Below, piece after piece: positions 48,221 through 56,357 of a stretch of 64,000 nt of DNA (positions are counted from its first letter, which is position 1; each line of letters opens with the position of its first letter). The DNA is taken from assembly GCF_030269325.1 (NCBI RefSeq), contig NZ_BSTD01000001.1, forward strand, positions 1,070,681 through 1,134,680. The letters are read 5' to 3'. Made by a program: the position numbers and the translations under genes. This stretch comes from Amycolatopsis sp. NBRC 101858 (GTDB lineage: Bacteria > Actinomycetota > Actinomycetes > Mycobacteriales > Pseudonocardiaceae). The notes under the pieces are model-generated. The model was given only the letters and a program-made list of their open reading frames with translations, ran no database searches and was not told the DNA's origin.

Positions 48221-49789
48221 ATGCCTCGTGACGCCTCGCAGTGGCGGGAGCAGTCGCACGAAGTGGGCAACGCCCTCGTCGACGCCGTGCCCCCGGGATG
48301 GCGGCGGATCGAACTGGTGAGCCGCCTCAACGTCGACGTCGAGGACTTCGTCCTGACGGTCCTGATGGAAGACGGCAGCCGGCCCGCGATCGCGGTGCCG
48401 GACGCGGTCGCGCCCGCGGTCCGCGGCATGCGGAAAGCGTTCCACCAGCCGGAAGACGGCACGTGGTTCTCGATGCGGTACCTGCTCGACGCGCCGGGGC
48501 GCGTCCAGACGCTGTTCAACCTCGACTGGGACCCGCGCTGGTCACCCGCCATCGACCCGGCGGGCTGGGTGCGCGACCTCGACGCCTTCCCGCGGGAACC
48601 CGAGAACATCCAGCCGTGGCTGCGCACGCTGCTCGCCGACGCCGGCCGGCCGGTGCCCGAGGACATCCCGGTCGCGCTGCCGGACCCGCCGCTGGATCCC
48701 GAGGGCCAGAACTGGTACTGGCAGCAGATCGGGAACATCGTCTCGATGTCCGTGCCGCCGGACTGGGCGCAGGTGATGCTGACCTACCGCGCGATCGGCG
48801 ACCACGTCGAGCTGCCGGTGATGGTCCGGCGCGTCACCGACGGCGGGCTGTACCTCTGGGAGCCACCGGCCGAAGTCGGCGAGCTGCTCGCCGCGCTGCG
48901 CGCCGGGATGTACCGCGAAGGCCGCGGGACGTGGTTCCAGGTCGTCGCGCACATCGCGCTCAACTCGAGCGCCGAGTACACCTACACGTGGGACGACGAG
49001 CCGGCGTGGGACCGGCCGCGACCGGCCGGCGAGTTCCCCCGTGAGCTCGCGCGGTTCCCGCGGACCGGCGACGCGCTGCCGGACTGGCTGGCCGAGGCGG
49101 TCGGCACGGCGACGCCCGCCGGCGCGGCGGACCCCGAGGCCGCGGCCAAGGACGCGTTGCGCGCGGCCGAAGACGCCGCCGCCGAGCTCGAAATCGCCCC
49201 GGCCCGCTACCGCATCGGCGAGATCGCCGACGGCGCCTGGTGCCTGGTCCCCGAAGGCGACGGCTGGGCGGTGTTCCGGGCCCAGGGCGAAGACCGGCTG
49301 GAGCTCGCCACCTTCCCGAGCGCGGTGGCGGCCGTCCGCTACTTCACCGGGCACCTGTACCTGAACCGCGCCGCCTTCCGCGACGAGCTCCCCCCGGACG
49401 CCAAGCGGGCCACGGCGGAGTGGCCCATCCAGCCCGTCGGCGGCGATGTCGGGTTGCAGATGTACGGCGGGAAGCGGCTGGTGACGCTGCCGCCGGGCAC
49501 CGAGCTGGACCGCTACGGCGAACCGGCGGGCAACACGCTGTACGCGGCGCGGACCGAGTGGGAGAACCGGTCCGAACCCGCCGAGATCCGTGACTGGGCC
49601 TTCCACGTCTACCGCCTGCGGCGGCCGGTGCGGGCGCTGACCGGCACCGTCATCGCCTGGTACGACCAGCCCGGCGGCGGGACGGCCTACGTGCTCGAAC
49701 GGTCCGTGGCCGACCTGCTGGCCGACGGCACCCTCGAGGAGATCCCGCAGGCGACCACCCGGCCGCCCGAGCCGGGGCCGGGGCGATGA
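48221..49789 (+). CDS. TNT-domain protein with two YezG/DUF600-like domains
   Basis: A 522-residue protein without signal peptide. Two domains at about 1-140 and 165-295 share the YezG/DUF600 pattern: AGMYREGRGTWFQVVAHIAL, TWDDEPAWDRPRPAGEFPRE and FPRTGDALPDWL in the second. The C-terminal domain (about 410-510) matches TNT, the NAD(P)-glycohydrolase toxin fold of CpnT: LVTLPPGTELDRYGEPAGNT, HVYRLRRPVRALTGTVIAWY and DQPGGGTAYVLE. The DRYG Arg and the Gln before PGGGT are positions important in TNT. It follows the nuclease toxin by 37 bases. It may be a second effector, or an adaptor carrying immunity-like modules. Confidence 0.85.
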   Translation: MPRDASQWREQSHEVGNALVDAVPPGWRRIELVSRLNVDVEDFVLTVLMEDGSRPAIAVPDAVAPAVRGMRKAFHQPEDGTWFSMRYLLDAPGRVQTLFNLDWDPRWSPAIDPAGWVRDLDAFPREPENIQPWLRTLLADAGRPVPEDIPVALPDPPLDPEGQNWYWQQIGNIVSMSVPPDWAQVMLTYRAIGDHVELPVMVRRVTDGGLYLWEPPAEVGELLAALRAGMYREGRGTWFQVVAHIALNSSAEYTYTWDDEPAWDRPRPAGEFPRELARFPRTGDALPDWLAEAVGTATPAGAADPEAAAKDALRAAEDAAAELEIAPARYRIGEIADGAWCLVPEGDGWAVFRAQGEDRLELATFPSAVAAVRYFTGHLYLNRAAFRDELPPDAKRATAEWPIQPVGGDVGLQMYGGKRLVTLPPGTELDRYGEPAGNTLYAARTEWENRSEPAEIRDWAFHVYRLRRPVRALTGTVIAWYDQPGGGTAYVLERSVADLLADGTLEEIPQATTRPPEPGPGR

Positions 49790-50619
49790 GCACGCCGCTG
49801 GGGCCGGACCAGCAGCACCAGCTCGTCGCGCAGATCGGCCAGGGACTGGCGTCGATGGCGCCGCCGGGCACGTGGCGGCAGGTCCGGACCGAGTACCGGG
49901 CGGTCGGCAGGCACATCGAGGCCGACGTCGTCGTCACCGGGCACGACGGCACGCCCCGCGCGGTGCAGCCCCCGCCCGACCTGCTCCAGCTGCTGGGCAC
50001 GCTCCGCGCGGGCATGTACCGGCCGGGCCTCGGGACCTGGGTGAGCGCGGTGGTGCTCGTCGACGCCGTCCAGGGCGTCAGCGCGGACTTCACCGCCGAC
50101 CGGGAGCCGCAGTGGCGGCGCACCCCGCCGCCGATCGGCTTCCAGGACGAGCTGCGGTTCTTCCCGCGCGCCGACGAGCACGTCCCGCCGTGGCTGCGTG
50201 AGCGCGCCGGGCTGACCCCGCCGGCTCCCGGCGAGGTCCGGACGCCGCGGATCCACGACGGCCTCGACGAGGCGGGCCGCCCGCTCATCCGCCGTCAGCA
50301 GCTCGCCCCGGCCGAAGCCGAGCGCGTGCTCGCCTACCTCGACGCGGCGCCGGTCATCCTGGCTTCGCGCAGCAACGGCCCGGACGCGTTCGCGCCGGAC
50401 CGCACGGACGCCGTGCCGATGAACTTCCGCACCGACGGCGCTTGGGCCTGGCCCGGCGCGGTGGCGTACTACCTGCGCGAGCACGGGGTGCCGCCGGACC
50501 CGGACCTGGTCGCCCACATCCGGGCCCGCCGCTTCACCGCCCCACCGGAGGTCCCCGAGCCGGCGAAGGACCTGGCCCTCGCCGCGATCACCGGAGAACA
50601 GCCTCAGACCACCGTGTAA
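49786..50619 (+). CDS. YezG/DUF600-like putative immunity protein
   Basis: A 277-residue soluble protein starting inside the stop of the TNT gene (ATGA). Residues about 1-145 repeat the YezG-like domain of its neighbour: LGTLRAGMYRPGLGTWVSAV, ADREPQWRRTPPPIGFQDEL and FFPRADEHVPPWLRERAG. The C-terminal 130 residues are a separate domain of unknown type that aligns in position with the pre-TNT region of the neighbour. In Bacillus subtilis YezG protects against the LXG nuclease YeeF, so immunity to the nuclease toxin upstream is the leading idea. It overlaps the 3' end of convergent ilvA by 16 bases. Confidence 0.82.
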   Translation: MSTPLGPDQQHQLVAQIGQGLASMAPPGTWRQVRTEYRAVGRHIEADVVVTGHDGTPRAVQPPPDLLQLLGTLRAGMYRPGLGTWVSAVVLVDAVQGVSADFTADREPQWRRTPPPIGFQDELRFFPRADEHVPPWLRERAGLTPPAPGEVRTPRIHDGLDEAGRPLIRRQQLAPAEAERVLAYLDAAPVILASRSNGPDAFAPDRTDAVPMNFRTDGAWAWPGAVAYYLREHGVPPDPDLVAHIRARRFTAPPEVPEPAKDLALAAITGEQPQTTV

Positions 50620-51806
50620 CCCGCGTTGGTCAGCGCGATCTCGAGGTCCTTGCAGTGCTCGGGACCGCGGGTCTCGAGCGCCAGGACGACGTCGGCCTCG
50701 CCGAGGTCGAGGCTGCCGGAGATCCGGGAGTGCTCGACGTCGAGGACGTTCGCGCCCAGTTCGCTCACGCAGGACAGCACGCCCACCAGCGACCCCGGGC
50801 GGTCCGGGACCCGCAGGTGCAGGCGCAGGTAGCGGCCGCCCGCCGTCATGCCGTGCTGGATGATCTGCAGGAGCAGCACCGGGTCGACGTTGCCGCCCGA
50901 GAGGATCGCGACCACCGGCGGTTCGAAGATCCCCGGGTGCTGCAGCAGCGCCGCGACCGTCGCCGCGCCCGCCGGCTCGACCACCAGCTTGCGGCGTTCC
51001 AGGCAGAGCAGCACCGCGCGGGAAAGGGACTCCTCGGTGACCGTCACGACGTCGTCCACCAGCGACGCGACGTGCGCGAAGCTGACCGGGCCCGGCTCGC
51101 CGACCGCGATCCCGTCGGCCATCGTCGACGTCGAGCTCAGCCGCACCGGCGCGCCCTGGGCCAGCGACGGCGGGTACGCGGCCGCCTCTTCGGCCTGCAC
51201 GCCGACGACGCGCACATCCGGGCGCACCGCCTTCACCGCCGACGCGACCCCGCCGGCCAGCCCGCCGCCGCCGGTCGCGACCAGGATCGTCTTCACGCCC
51301 GGCACCTGCTCGAGGATCTCGAGGCCGACGGTGCCCTGGCCGGCGATGACGTCCGCGTGGTCGAAGGGGTGGATGAACACCGCGCCGGTCCGCTCGCCGA
51401 ACTCGATCGCCGCGGCGAGGGTCTCCTCCAGCAGCGCGCCGTGGAGGTGGACCTCGGCGCCGTACCCGCGGGTGGCGGCGAGCTTCGGCAGCGGCGCCCG
51501 CAGCGGCATGAAGACGGTGGACTTCGCCCCGAGCAGCGACGACGCGAGCGCGACGCCCTGCGCGTGGTTGCCGGCACTGGCCGCGACGACGCCGCGGTCG
51601 CGTTCGGCCTGGCTGAGGCCGTGGATGCGGGTGTAGGCGCCGCGGATCTTGAACGACCCCGTGCGCTGCAGGTTTTCGCACTTCAGGTGCACCGGACCGC
51701 CGTGGAGCCGGCGCAGGTCGCGCGCGTGCTCCATCGGCGTCACCCGGGTCACTCCGCGTAGGAGGTCCCGGGCGGCCTGGATCCGCTCGATGGTCACGAG
51801 TTCCAT
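50604..51806 (-). CDS. ilvA: Threonine ammonia-lyase (threonine dehydratase)
   Basis: A 400-residue pyridoxal-phosphate enzyme converting threonine to 2-oxobutanoate, the first step towards isoleucine. The Schiff-base lysine lies in NLQRTGSFKIRGAYTRIHGL. SAGNHAQGVALASSLLGAKS binds the substrate carboxylate, and ATGGGGLAGGVASA the phosphate. A C-terminal ACT-like domain (VPDRPGSLVGVLSCVSELGA) suggests allosteric control by branched amino acids, although the short one-ACT form may be the catabolic, isoleucine-insensitive type. Confidence 0.95.
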   Translation of the reverse strand: MELVTIERIQAARDLLRGVTRVTPMEHARDLRRLHGGPVHLKCENLQRTGSFKIRGAYTRIHGLSQAERDRGVVAASAGNHAQGVALASSLLGAKSTVFMPLRAPLPKLAATRGYGAEVHLHGALLEETLAAAIEFGERTGAVFIHPFDHADVIAGQGTVGLEILEQVPGVKTILVATGGGGLAGGVASAVKAVRPDVRVVGVQAEEAAAYPPSLAQGAPVRLSSTSTMADGIAVGEPGPVSFAHVASLVDDVVTVTEESLSRAVLLCLERRKLVVEPAGAATVAALLQHPGIFEPPVVAILSGGNVDPVLLLQIIQHGMTAGGRYLRLHLRVPDRPGSLVGVLSCVSELGANVLDVEHSRISGSLDLGEADVVLALETRGPEHCKDLEIALTNAGYTVV

Positions 51807-51902
51807 GGCCGGAGGTTATGCCACTCAGGAACTCCACAGGTTGACCGGACCTGGAGCCGGGTACCCTGGGCGTGTCAACACGCGGTAAACAGGGAGCAAC
51901 AC

Positions 51903-52166
51903 ATGGCACGGGGGAACGACTCGCACCGGGCGCGCGCCACCCGGTCCGCCGGGCTGGTTCCGCTCGTGATCGGGCTGGCCTCGGCCGCGGCGCTGACCGG
52001 AGCCGCGTACTTCACGGTGGACAGCGCTTCGTGCGGGTCCCCGGCCCAGTACATCCGCCACGACAGCCACGTCGAGCTGGTGGGCGGCTGCGTGGACGGC
52101 GCGAACCTGCCGGCGACGGGCACCCCGAAGTCGGGTGGCGTCGTGCACGGCAACTACAACCCCTGA
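51903..52166 (+). CDS. Small membrane-anchored or secreted protein
   Basis: An 87-residue protein. ATG 51903 follows GGGAG. One hydrophobic helix (GLVPLVIGLASAAALTGAAY) follows a basic N-terminus, and the 45-residue extracytoplasmic part has two Cys (SASCGSPAQY; VGGCVDGAN) that could form a disulfide. I do not recognise the family. It is divergent from ilvA and followed by a strong hairpin. Confidence 0.72.
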   Translation: MARGNDSHRARATRSAGLVPLVIGLASAAALTGAAYFTVDSASCGSPAQYIRHDSHVELVGGCVDGANLPATGTPKSGGVVHGNYNP

Positions 52167-52179
52167 TCTTCAGCACGCG

Positions 52180-52212
52180 AAAACGGCGCCGGAGCAGCTC
52201 CGGCGCCGTTTT
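52180..52212. terminator. Bidirectional hairpin terminator with A/T flanks
   Basis: AAAACGGCGCCGGAG at 52180-52194 pairs perfectly with 52198-52212 around CAG. The arms end in AAAA and TTTT, so the hairpin works for both the small gene and convergent metB. Confidence 0.85.
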
Positions 52213-52227
52213 GCTGTGTCCGAGGGG

Positions 52228-53385
52228 TCAGCCCAGGGCGGTCAGCAGGTCCGCGACCAGGTCGCGGCCGTCCTCGATGCCGACCGACAGGCGCAGCAGG
52301 TCGGCCGGGACCTGCAGGGTCGAGCCCGCGGTGCTCGCGTGGGTCATCTTGCCCGGGTGCTCGATCAGGGACTCGATGCCGCCCAGCGACTCGGCCAGGA
52401 TGAACAGCTTCGTGCGGGACGCCACCTCCAGCGCCGCCTGCTCGCCGTCCGCGTGGCTGAACGAGACCATCCCGCCGAAGCGGCGCATCTGCTTCGCCGC
52501 CGTCTCGTGGCCGGGGTGCTCCGGCAGGCCCGGGTAGTAGACCTTCGCGACCTTCGGGTGCTTGACCAGCGCCTGCACGACCAGCTCGGCGTTGTCGCTG
52601 TGGCGCTCCATGCGCAGGGCCAGCGTCTTGATGCCGCGCAGGGTCAGCCACGCGTCGAACGGCCCGGGCACCGCGCCCGCGGCGTTGCGCAGGTAGAACA
52701 GCTGCTCGCGCAGCTCGTCCTCGTTCGTGATCACCGCGCCGCCGACGACGTCGGAGTGGCCGCCGAGGTACTTCGTCGTCGAGTGCAGGACGATGTCCGC
52801 GCCCAGCGAGAGCGGGTTCTGCAGGTACGGCGTCGCGAAGGTGTTGTCGACCACCAGGCGAGCGCCGGCGTCGTGCGCGACCCCGGCCAGCGCGGCGATG
52901 TCGGCGATGCCGAGCATCGGGTTGGTCGGCGACTCGCACCAGATCAGCTTCGTCTCGGGCCGGATCGCGGCGCGCACCTCGTCGAGGTTCGCCAGGTCGG
53001 CGACGGTGTGCTCGACGCCCCACAGGCTGAGCACCTTGTCGATCAGGCGGAACGTGCCGCCGTACGCGTCGTTGCCGAGCACGAGGTGGTCACCGGGGCG
53101 CAGGGTACTGCGCAGCACCACGTCGGAGGCCGCCATGCCGGACGCGTAGGCCAGCGCGTGCCGGCCGCCTTCCAGCGAGGCCAGCGCCTCCTCCAGCGCC
53201 GAGCGGGTCGGGTTCGCGGTGCGCGAGTACTCGTAGTCACCCTCGCGGGTCCCGCCGACGCCGTCCTGCGCGTAGGTCGAGGTCTGGTAGATCGGCACGA
53301 TCACCGCGCCGGTGCGGGGGTCTGGCTTCTGACCGGCGTGGATCGCGCGGGTCTCGAATCCCAGTACGGAGTAGTCGTCCACCAT
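52228..53385 (-). CDS. metB: Cystathionine gamma-synthase
   Basis: A 385-residue pyridoxal-phosphate enzyme of the Cys/Met metabolism family. The cofactor lysine lies in DIVLHSTTKYLGGHSDVVGG; other marks are YEYSRTANPTRSALEEALAS, WCESPTNPMLGIADI and AESLGGIESLIEHPGKMTHA. It makes cystathionine from an activated homoserine and cysteine, and some actinomycete homologues also have lyase activity. ATG 53385 gives the mycobacterial-length protein. With cbs it connects methionine and cysteine metabolism, and both lie in the conserved backbone. Confidence 0.95.
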   Translation of the reverse strand: MVDDYSVLGFETRAIHAGQKPDPRTGAVIVPIYQTSTYAQDGVGGTREGDYEYSRTANPTRSALEEALASLEGGRHALAYASGMAASDVVLRSTLRPGDHLVLGNDAYGGTFRLIDKVLSLWGVEHTVADLANLDEVRAAIRPETKLIWCESPTNPMLGIADIAALAGVAHDAGARLVVDNTFATPYLQNPLSLGADIVLHSTTKYLGGHSDVVGGAVITNEDELREQLFYLRNAAGAVPGPFDAWLTLRGIKTLALRMERHSDNAELVVQALVKHPKVAKVYYPGLPEHPGHETAAKQMRRFGGMVSFSHADGEQAALEVASRTKLFILAESLGGIESLIEHPGKMTHASTAGSTLQVPADLLRLSVGIEDGRDLVADLLTALG

Positions 53386-53419
53386 GGGGTAAGCGTACGG
53401 CGAGGCCCTGACATTCCCG

Positions 53420-53854
53420 TCAGGTGGGACGGATCTCAATGCCGCACCACCGGGCGGTGGGCGCGGACACGGCGAGCAGCAGCGTCGCCACGGCCGGCGG
53501 CACCACCAGGGCCAGCGCGGTCAGGCCGCCCATCGCCAGGTCGCCGGGGCCTTCGAAGGTGAGTCCGCAAGCTGCGAGAACCGCCGAAGTCAGCGTCGCG
53601 AGCAGCGCCGCCGAGCTCCCGGCGATGCAGCCGATCCGGCCGATCGGCTGCCGGCGCAGCAGCAGGACGCCGCCGGGCAGCAGCGTCGAAGCGAGCACGG
53701 CGTCGACCGCGGTGTGGACGCCCACGCGACCGGCGTCACCGGGGAACCGAGCCAGCGCGACGACGTCCAGGACGAGCCCGGCCAGGTAGAGCAGCCCGCC
53801 GAGCAGGGCGAGCACCGCGGCGGCGAGCGCCGTCCGGTCTTCGGTTCGGGTCAC
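53420..53854 (-). CDS. Hypothetical membrane protein, 144 aa
   Basis: Four hydrophobic segments are visible (LAAAVLALLGGLLYLAGLVL; VDAVLASTLLPGGVLLLRRQ; AGSSAALLATLTSAVLAACG; LALVVPPAVATLLLAVSAPT). GTG 53854 is the start. It has no motif I recognise and lies alone between metB and another membrane gene on the same strand, 34 bases before metB. Confidence 0.7.
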   Translation of the reverse strand: MTRTEDRTALAAAVLALLGGLLYLAGLVLDVVALARFPGDAGRVGVHTAVDAVLASTLLPGGVLLLRRQPIGRIGCIAGSSAALLATLTSAVLAACGLTFEGPGDLAMGGLTALALVVPPAVATLLLAVSAPTARWCGIEIRPT

Positions 53855-53898
53855 GGCTGCCGAGGATACGGTCGATCACCGACGGTGACCGGCGCGGG

Positions 53899-54438
53899 TC
53901 ACCAGCCCCGGGACGAATAGGCCTCCTGGCCCGCCCACATCGGCACCGACGGCGTGCGGTAGCGCAGGTAGCGGAAGGTCGGCGGCAGCAGCGCCAGGAT
54001 CAGCACCAGCACCGCCAAGCCGGCCAGGCCCACCCGGTCCACCATCGCGAACCCGCCGTGGGTGAACATCGCGTCCGCGAACCGCGCCAGCGGAACGCCC
54101 ACCGACAGCGGCTCCATCAGCAGCGCGCCGATGGCCAGCAGGGCACCCAGGCCGAGCAGGATCGCACCGGCCGTCGCGCGGAAGAACGTCGTCAGCGCGC
54201 CCAGCAGGAGCACGAGCCCGGCGGCGAGGTAGGCGGCGAGGTCCACGAGCACCCAGCCCGGCAGGGCACCGAGGCTGAATTCGGCGGGCATGTCGAGAAA
54301 GATCCGGACCGGGACATATCCCGCGGCGACGGCAGCGGCAAGTCCGAGCAAGCCGGCGAGGATCGCCGTTACTCCGGACGGCCGAGTCGATGAATACGAA
54401 TGCGAACGCGACACCGGATATCCGCGCGGACCGGTCAC
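53899..54438 (-). CDS. Hypothetical four-helix membrane protein
   Basis: Hydrophobic helices are at GVTAILAGLLGLAAAVAAGY, WVLVDLAAYLAAGLVLLLGA, AGAILLGLGALLAIGALLME and VGLAGLAVLVLILALLPPTF. The start is uncertain: GTG 54438 has a GGGGGAG only two bases away, GTG 54414 lacks one, and the open frame runs further upstream through non-coding-looking DNA. No known family is recognised. It and the 144-residue gene downstream may be related by function as small membrane proteins, which is only context. Confidence 0.65.
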   Translation of the reverse strand: MTGPRGYPVSRSHSYSSTRPSGVTAILAGLLGLAAAVAAGYVPVRIFLDMPAEFSLGALPGWVLVDLAAYLAAGLVLLLGALTTFFRATAGAILLGLGALLAIGALLMEPLSVGVPLARFADAMFTHGGFAMVDRVGLAGLAVLVLILALLPPTFRYLRYRTPSVPMWAGQEAYSSRGW

Positions 54439-54650
54439 AACTCCCCCATCAGCAGAGCACGGGACTACGGCGTTCACCCTAGTCGGGAAAGGGGGAAGTG
54501 ACTCCGAAAGAGAACGGAATTCGGCCGGACGGCGGAACCCAAGATCATTTTCCTGCGGTAGCGGCAGAAATGCTGTCACGAGACCGGGATGACCTTCGAT
54601 ACCGCGCATTTGTCCATTTGAGACAATTTCTCACCGGCGGTTTTAATGCA

Positions 54651-54685
54651 ACGTGCCCCGGAGCCGAATGGGCTCCAGGGCACGT
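54651..54685. terminator. Hairpin downstream of the Pra-like gene
   Basis: ACGTGCCCCGGAGCC at 54651-54665 pairs with 54671-54685 with one mismatch, a five-base loop and TTTT on the plus side. The 261-base gap it lies in (54439-54699) is AT-richer and holds no gene I can support. Confidence 0.7.
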
Positions 54686-54699
54686 TTTGGTGTACTAGT

Positions 54700-56229
54700 T
54701 CACCACTGCTGTTGCTGCGGCGGCTGGCCGGGCTGGCCGAACCCGCCGCTCGGCGGGCCCTGCTGGCCCGGGGGCTGGCCCCAGCCCTGCGGCGGCTGGC
54801 CCGGCTGCTGCTGCGGGTAGCCCTGCGGCTGGCCGTACCCGCCCTGCTGCGGCGGCTGGCCCGGCTGCGGGAAGCCCCCGCTCGACGGCTGCGGGAACCC
54901 GCCGCTGGACGGGTTGGGCCCGCCCGGCTGGCCGTAGCCCGGAGGCTGGCCGTAACCCTGGCCCGGCTGCCCCGGCTGGCCGAAGCCGCCCTGCTGCTGG
55001 CCGAACCCGCCCGGCTGACCGGGCTGACCCGGCTGGCCGAACCCGCCCGGCTGCTGCGGGCCACCGAAACCGCCCTGCGGCGGTCCGCCGAAGCCCTGCG
55101 GCCCACCCGGCGCGGCACTGCCGGCACCGAGGCCGACGAACTGCTGCGTCGCCGGGATGAACCCGAGCACACCCACGATGAGGATCAGCACGCCGAGGAT
55201 CAGCGGCGGGAGCCCGAGGCCGAAGGTGCTCCGCTCGGAAGCGGAGGCCTGCGCGAGCGTCGCGGCGTTCGGCGTCATCCCGATCTTGAGCAGCAGCGCG
55301 AAGACCGTGAGCAGCGCGCCGCCCGCGACGATCGCGATCGGGACGAACTTCTTGAGCCCGCCCAGCTTGCCCGCGAGCGCCAGCCCGACGCCACCGGCGA
55401 GGGAGACCAGCGCGCCCACCAGGATCATGATCACGTAGAACCAGACCAGGCCCGGGCCGATGATCCCGGCCTCGTCGAGCACCTTGTCGATCGCCGCCTG
55501 GTCGGGCGCGAGGTCGAAGATCTTCGAGTAGTCGCTCGCGTCGCCCATGTAGCTGAAGGCGATGATCAGCGCGATCAGGCCCAGGAGGGCGACCACGCCG
55601 CCGGCGATGTAGCCGAACAGGCCGTTGCCCCCGGCCGACGGTCCGCCGAACTGCGGCGGCTGACCGCCGAAGCCGGGCTGCTGGGGGCCGCCGAAGCCGG
55701 GACCGCCGAAGCCCTGCGGCGGCTGACCGGGCTGCCCCGGCTGGCCGAAGCCCGGCTGCTGGCCGAACCCGCCCGGCTGACCGGGCTGGCCCTGCTGGCC
55801 GAAGCCACCCTGCTGGCCGTAACCACCCTGCTGGCCGAACGCCGCGGCCGGGTTGTCGGCCGCGCTCGGCGGCGGGGCGTACGGGATCGCCGGCGGCTGG
55901 GAACCCGGCGGGACCAGCTGCGTGGAGTCCGCGATCGGGGCGTCGCCGCCGCCGGCCGGGTTCACCATCTGCGTCGCGTTCGCGTCGACCGGCGGCATCG
56001 CCTGGGTCGCGCCCGCCCCGCCGTCACCCGGGTGGCCCGGCTGGACGACCTGCGTCGGTTCGGGCGTCTCCCCGAACGGGGAACCGCCCTGGGGCTGGGC
56101 GGGCTGCACGACCTGGGTCGGTTCCGGGCTGCCGAACGGGTTGTCCTGCTGCGGCTGGGGGCCACTCGGCGGGCCCTGAGGTGGCTGGCCGCCACCCCAC
56201 GGCTGGTTCGGTGGCTGCGGTGCACTCAT
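54700..56229 (-). CDS. Pro/Gly/Gln-rich membrane protein (Pra-like)
   Basis: A 509-residue protein. A low-complexity N-terminal part (about 1-210) carries repeats such as [21 protein letters not shown] and STQLVPP, then [19 protein letters not shown] repeats. Four membrane helices follow (about 212-365), then another Gly/Gln/Pro-rich tail ending QQQQW. The TQ-V/L/M motifs are like threonines phosphorylated by actinobacterial PknB-type kinases and read by FHA domains. It lies between cbs and metB, as the proline-rich antigen gene does in mycobacteria. Role unknown; cell-envelope regulation is an inference. Confidence 0.8.
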   Translation of the reverse strand: MSAPQPPNQPWGGGQPPQGPPSGPQPQQDNPFGSPEPTQVVQPAQPQGGSPFGETPEPTQVVQPGHPGDGGAGATQAMPPVDANATQMVNPAGGGDAPIADSTQLVPPGSQPPAIPYAPPPSAADNPAAAFGQQGGYGQQGGFGQQGQPGQPGGFGQQPGFGQPGQPGQPPQGFGGPGFGGPQQPGFGGQPPQFGGPSAGGNGLFGYIAGGVVALLGLIALIIAFSYMGDASDYSKIFDLAPDQAAIDKVLDEAGIIGPGLVWFYVIMILVGALVSLAGGVGLALAGKLGGLKKFVPIAIVAGGALLTVFALLLKIGMTPNAATLAQASASERSTFGLGLPPLILGVLILIVGVLGFIPATQQFVGLGAGSAAPGGPQGFGGPPQGGFGGPQQPGGFGQPGQPGQPGGFGQQQGGFGQPGQPGQGYGQPPGYGQPGGPNPSSGGFPQPSSGGFPQPGQPPQQGGYGQPQGYPQQQPGQPPQGWGQPPGQQGPPSGGFGQPGQPPQQQQW

Positions 56230-56357
56230 GTGGGTCTTGAACCCCCTTGACGAGGACGCGAAAGTGTTCTATTTGCGCTCACGCTATCGGATCACCCGGC
56301 AGGGCGCTCGTAACGCCCCGGCCGGGTGCGCCGATTACGTCTTTTCACAGCTCCCGC

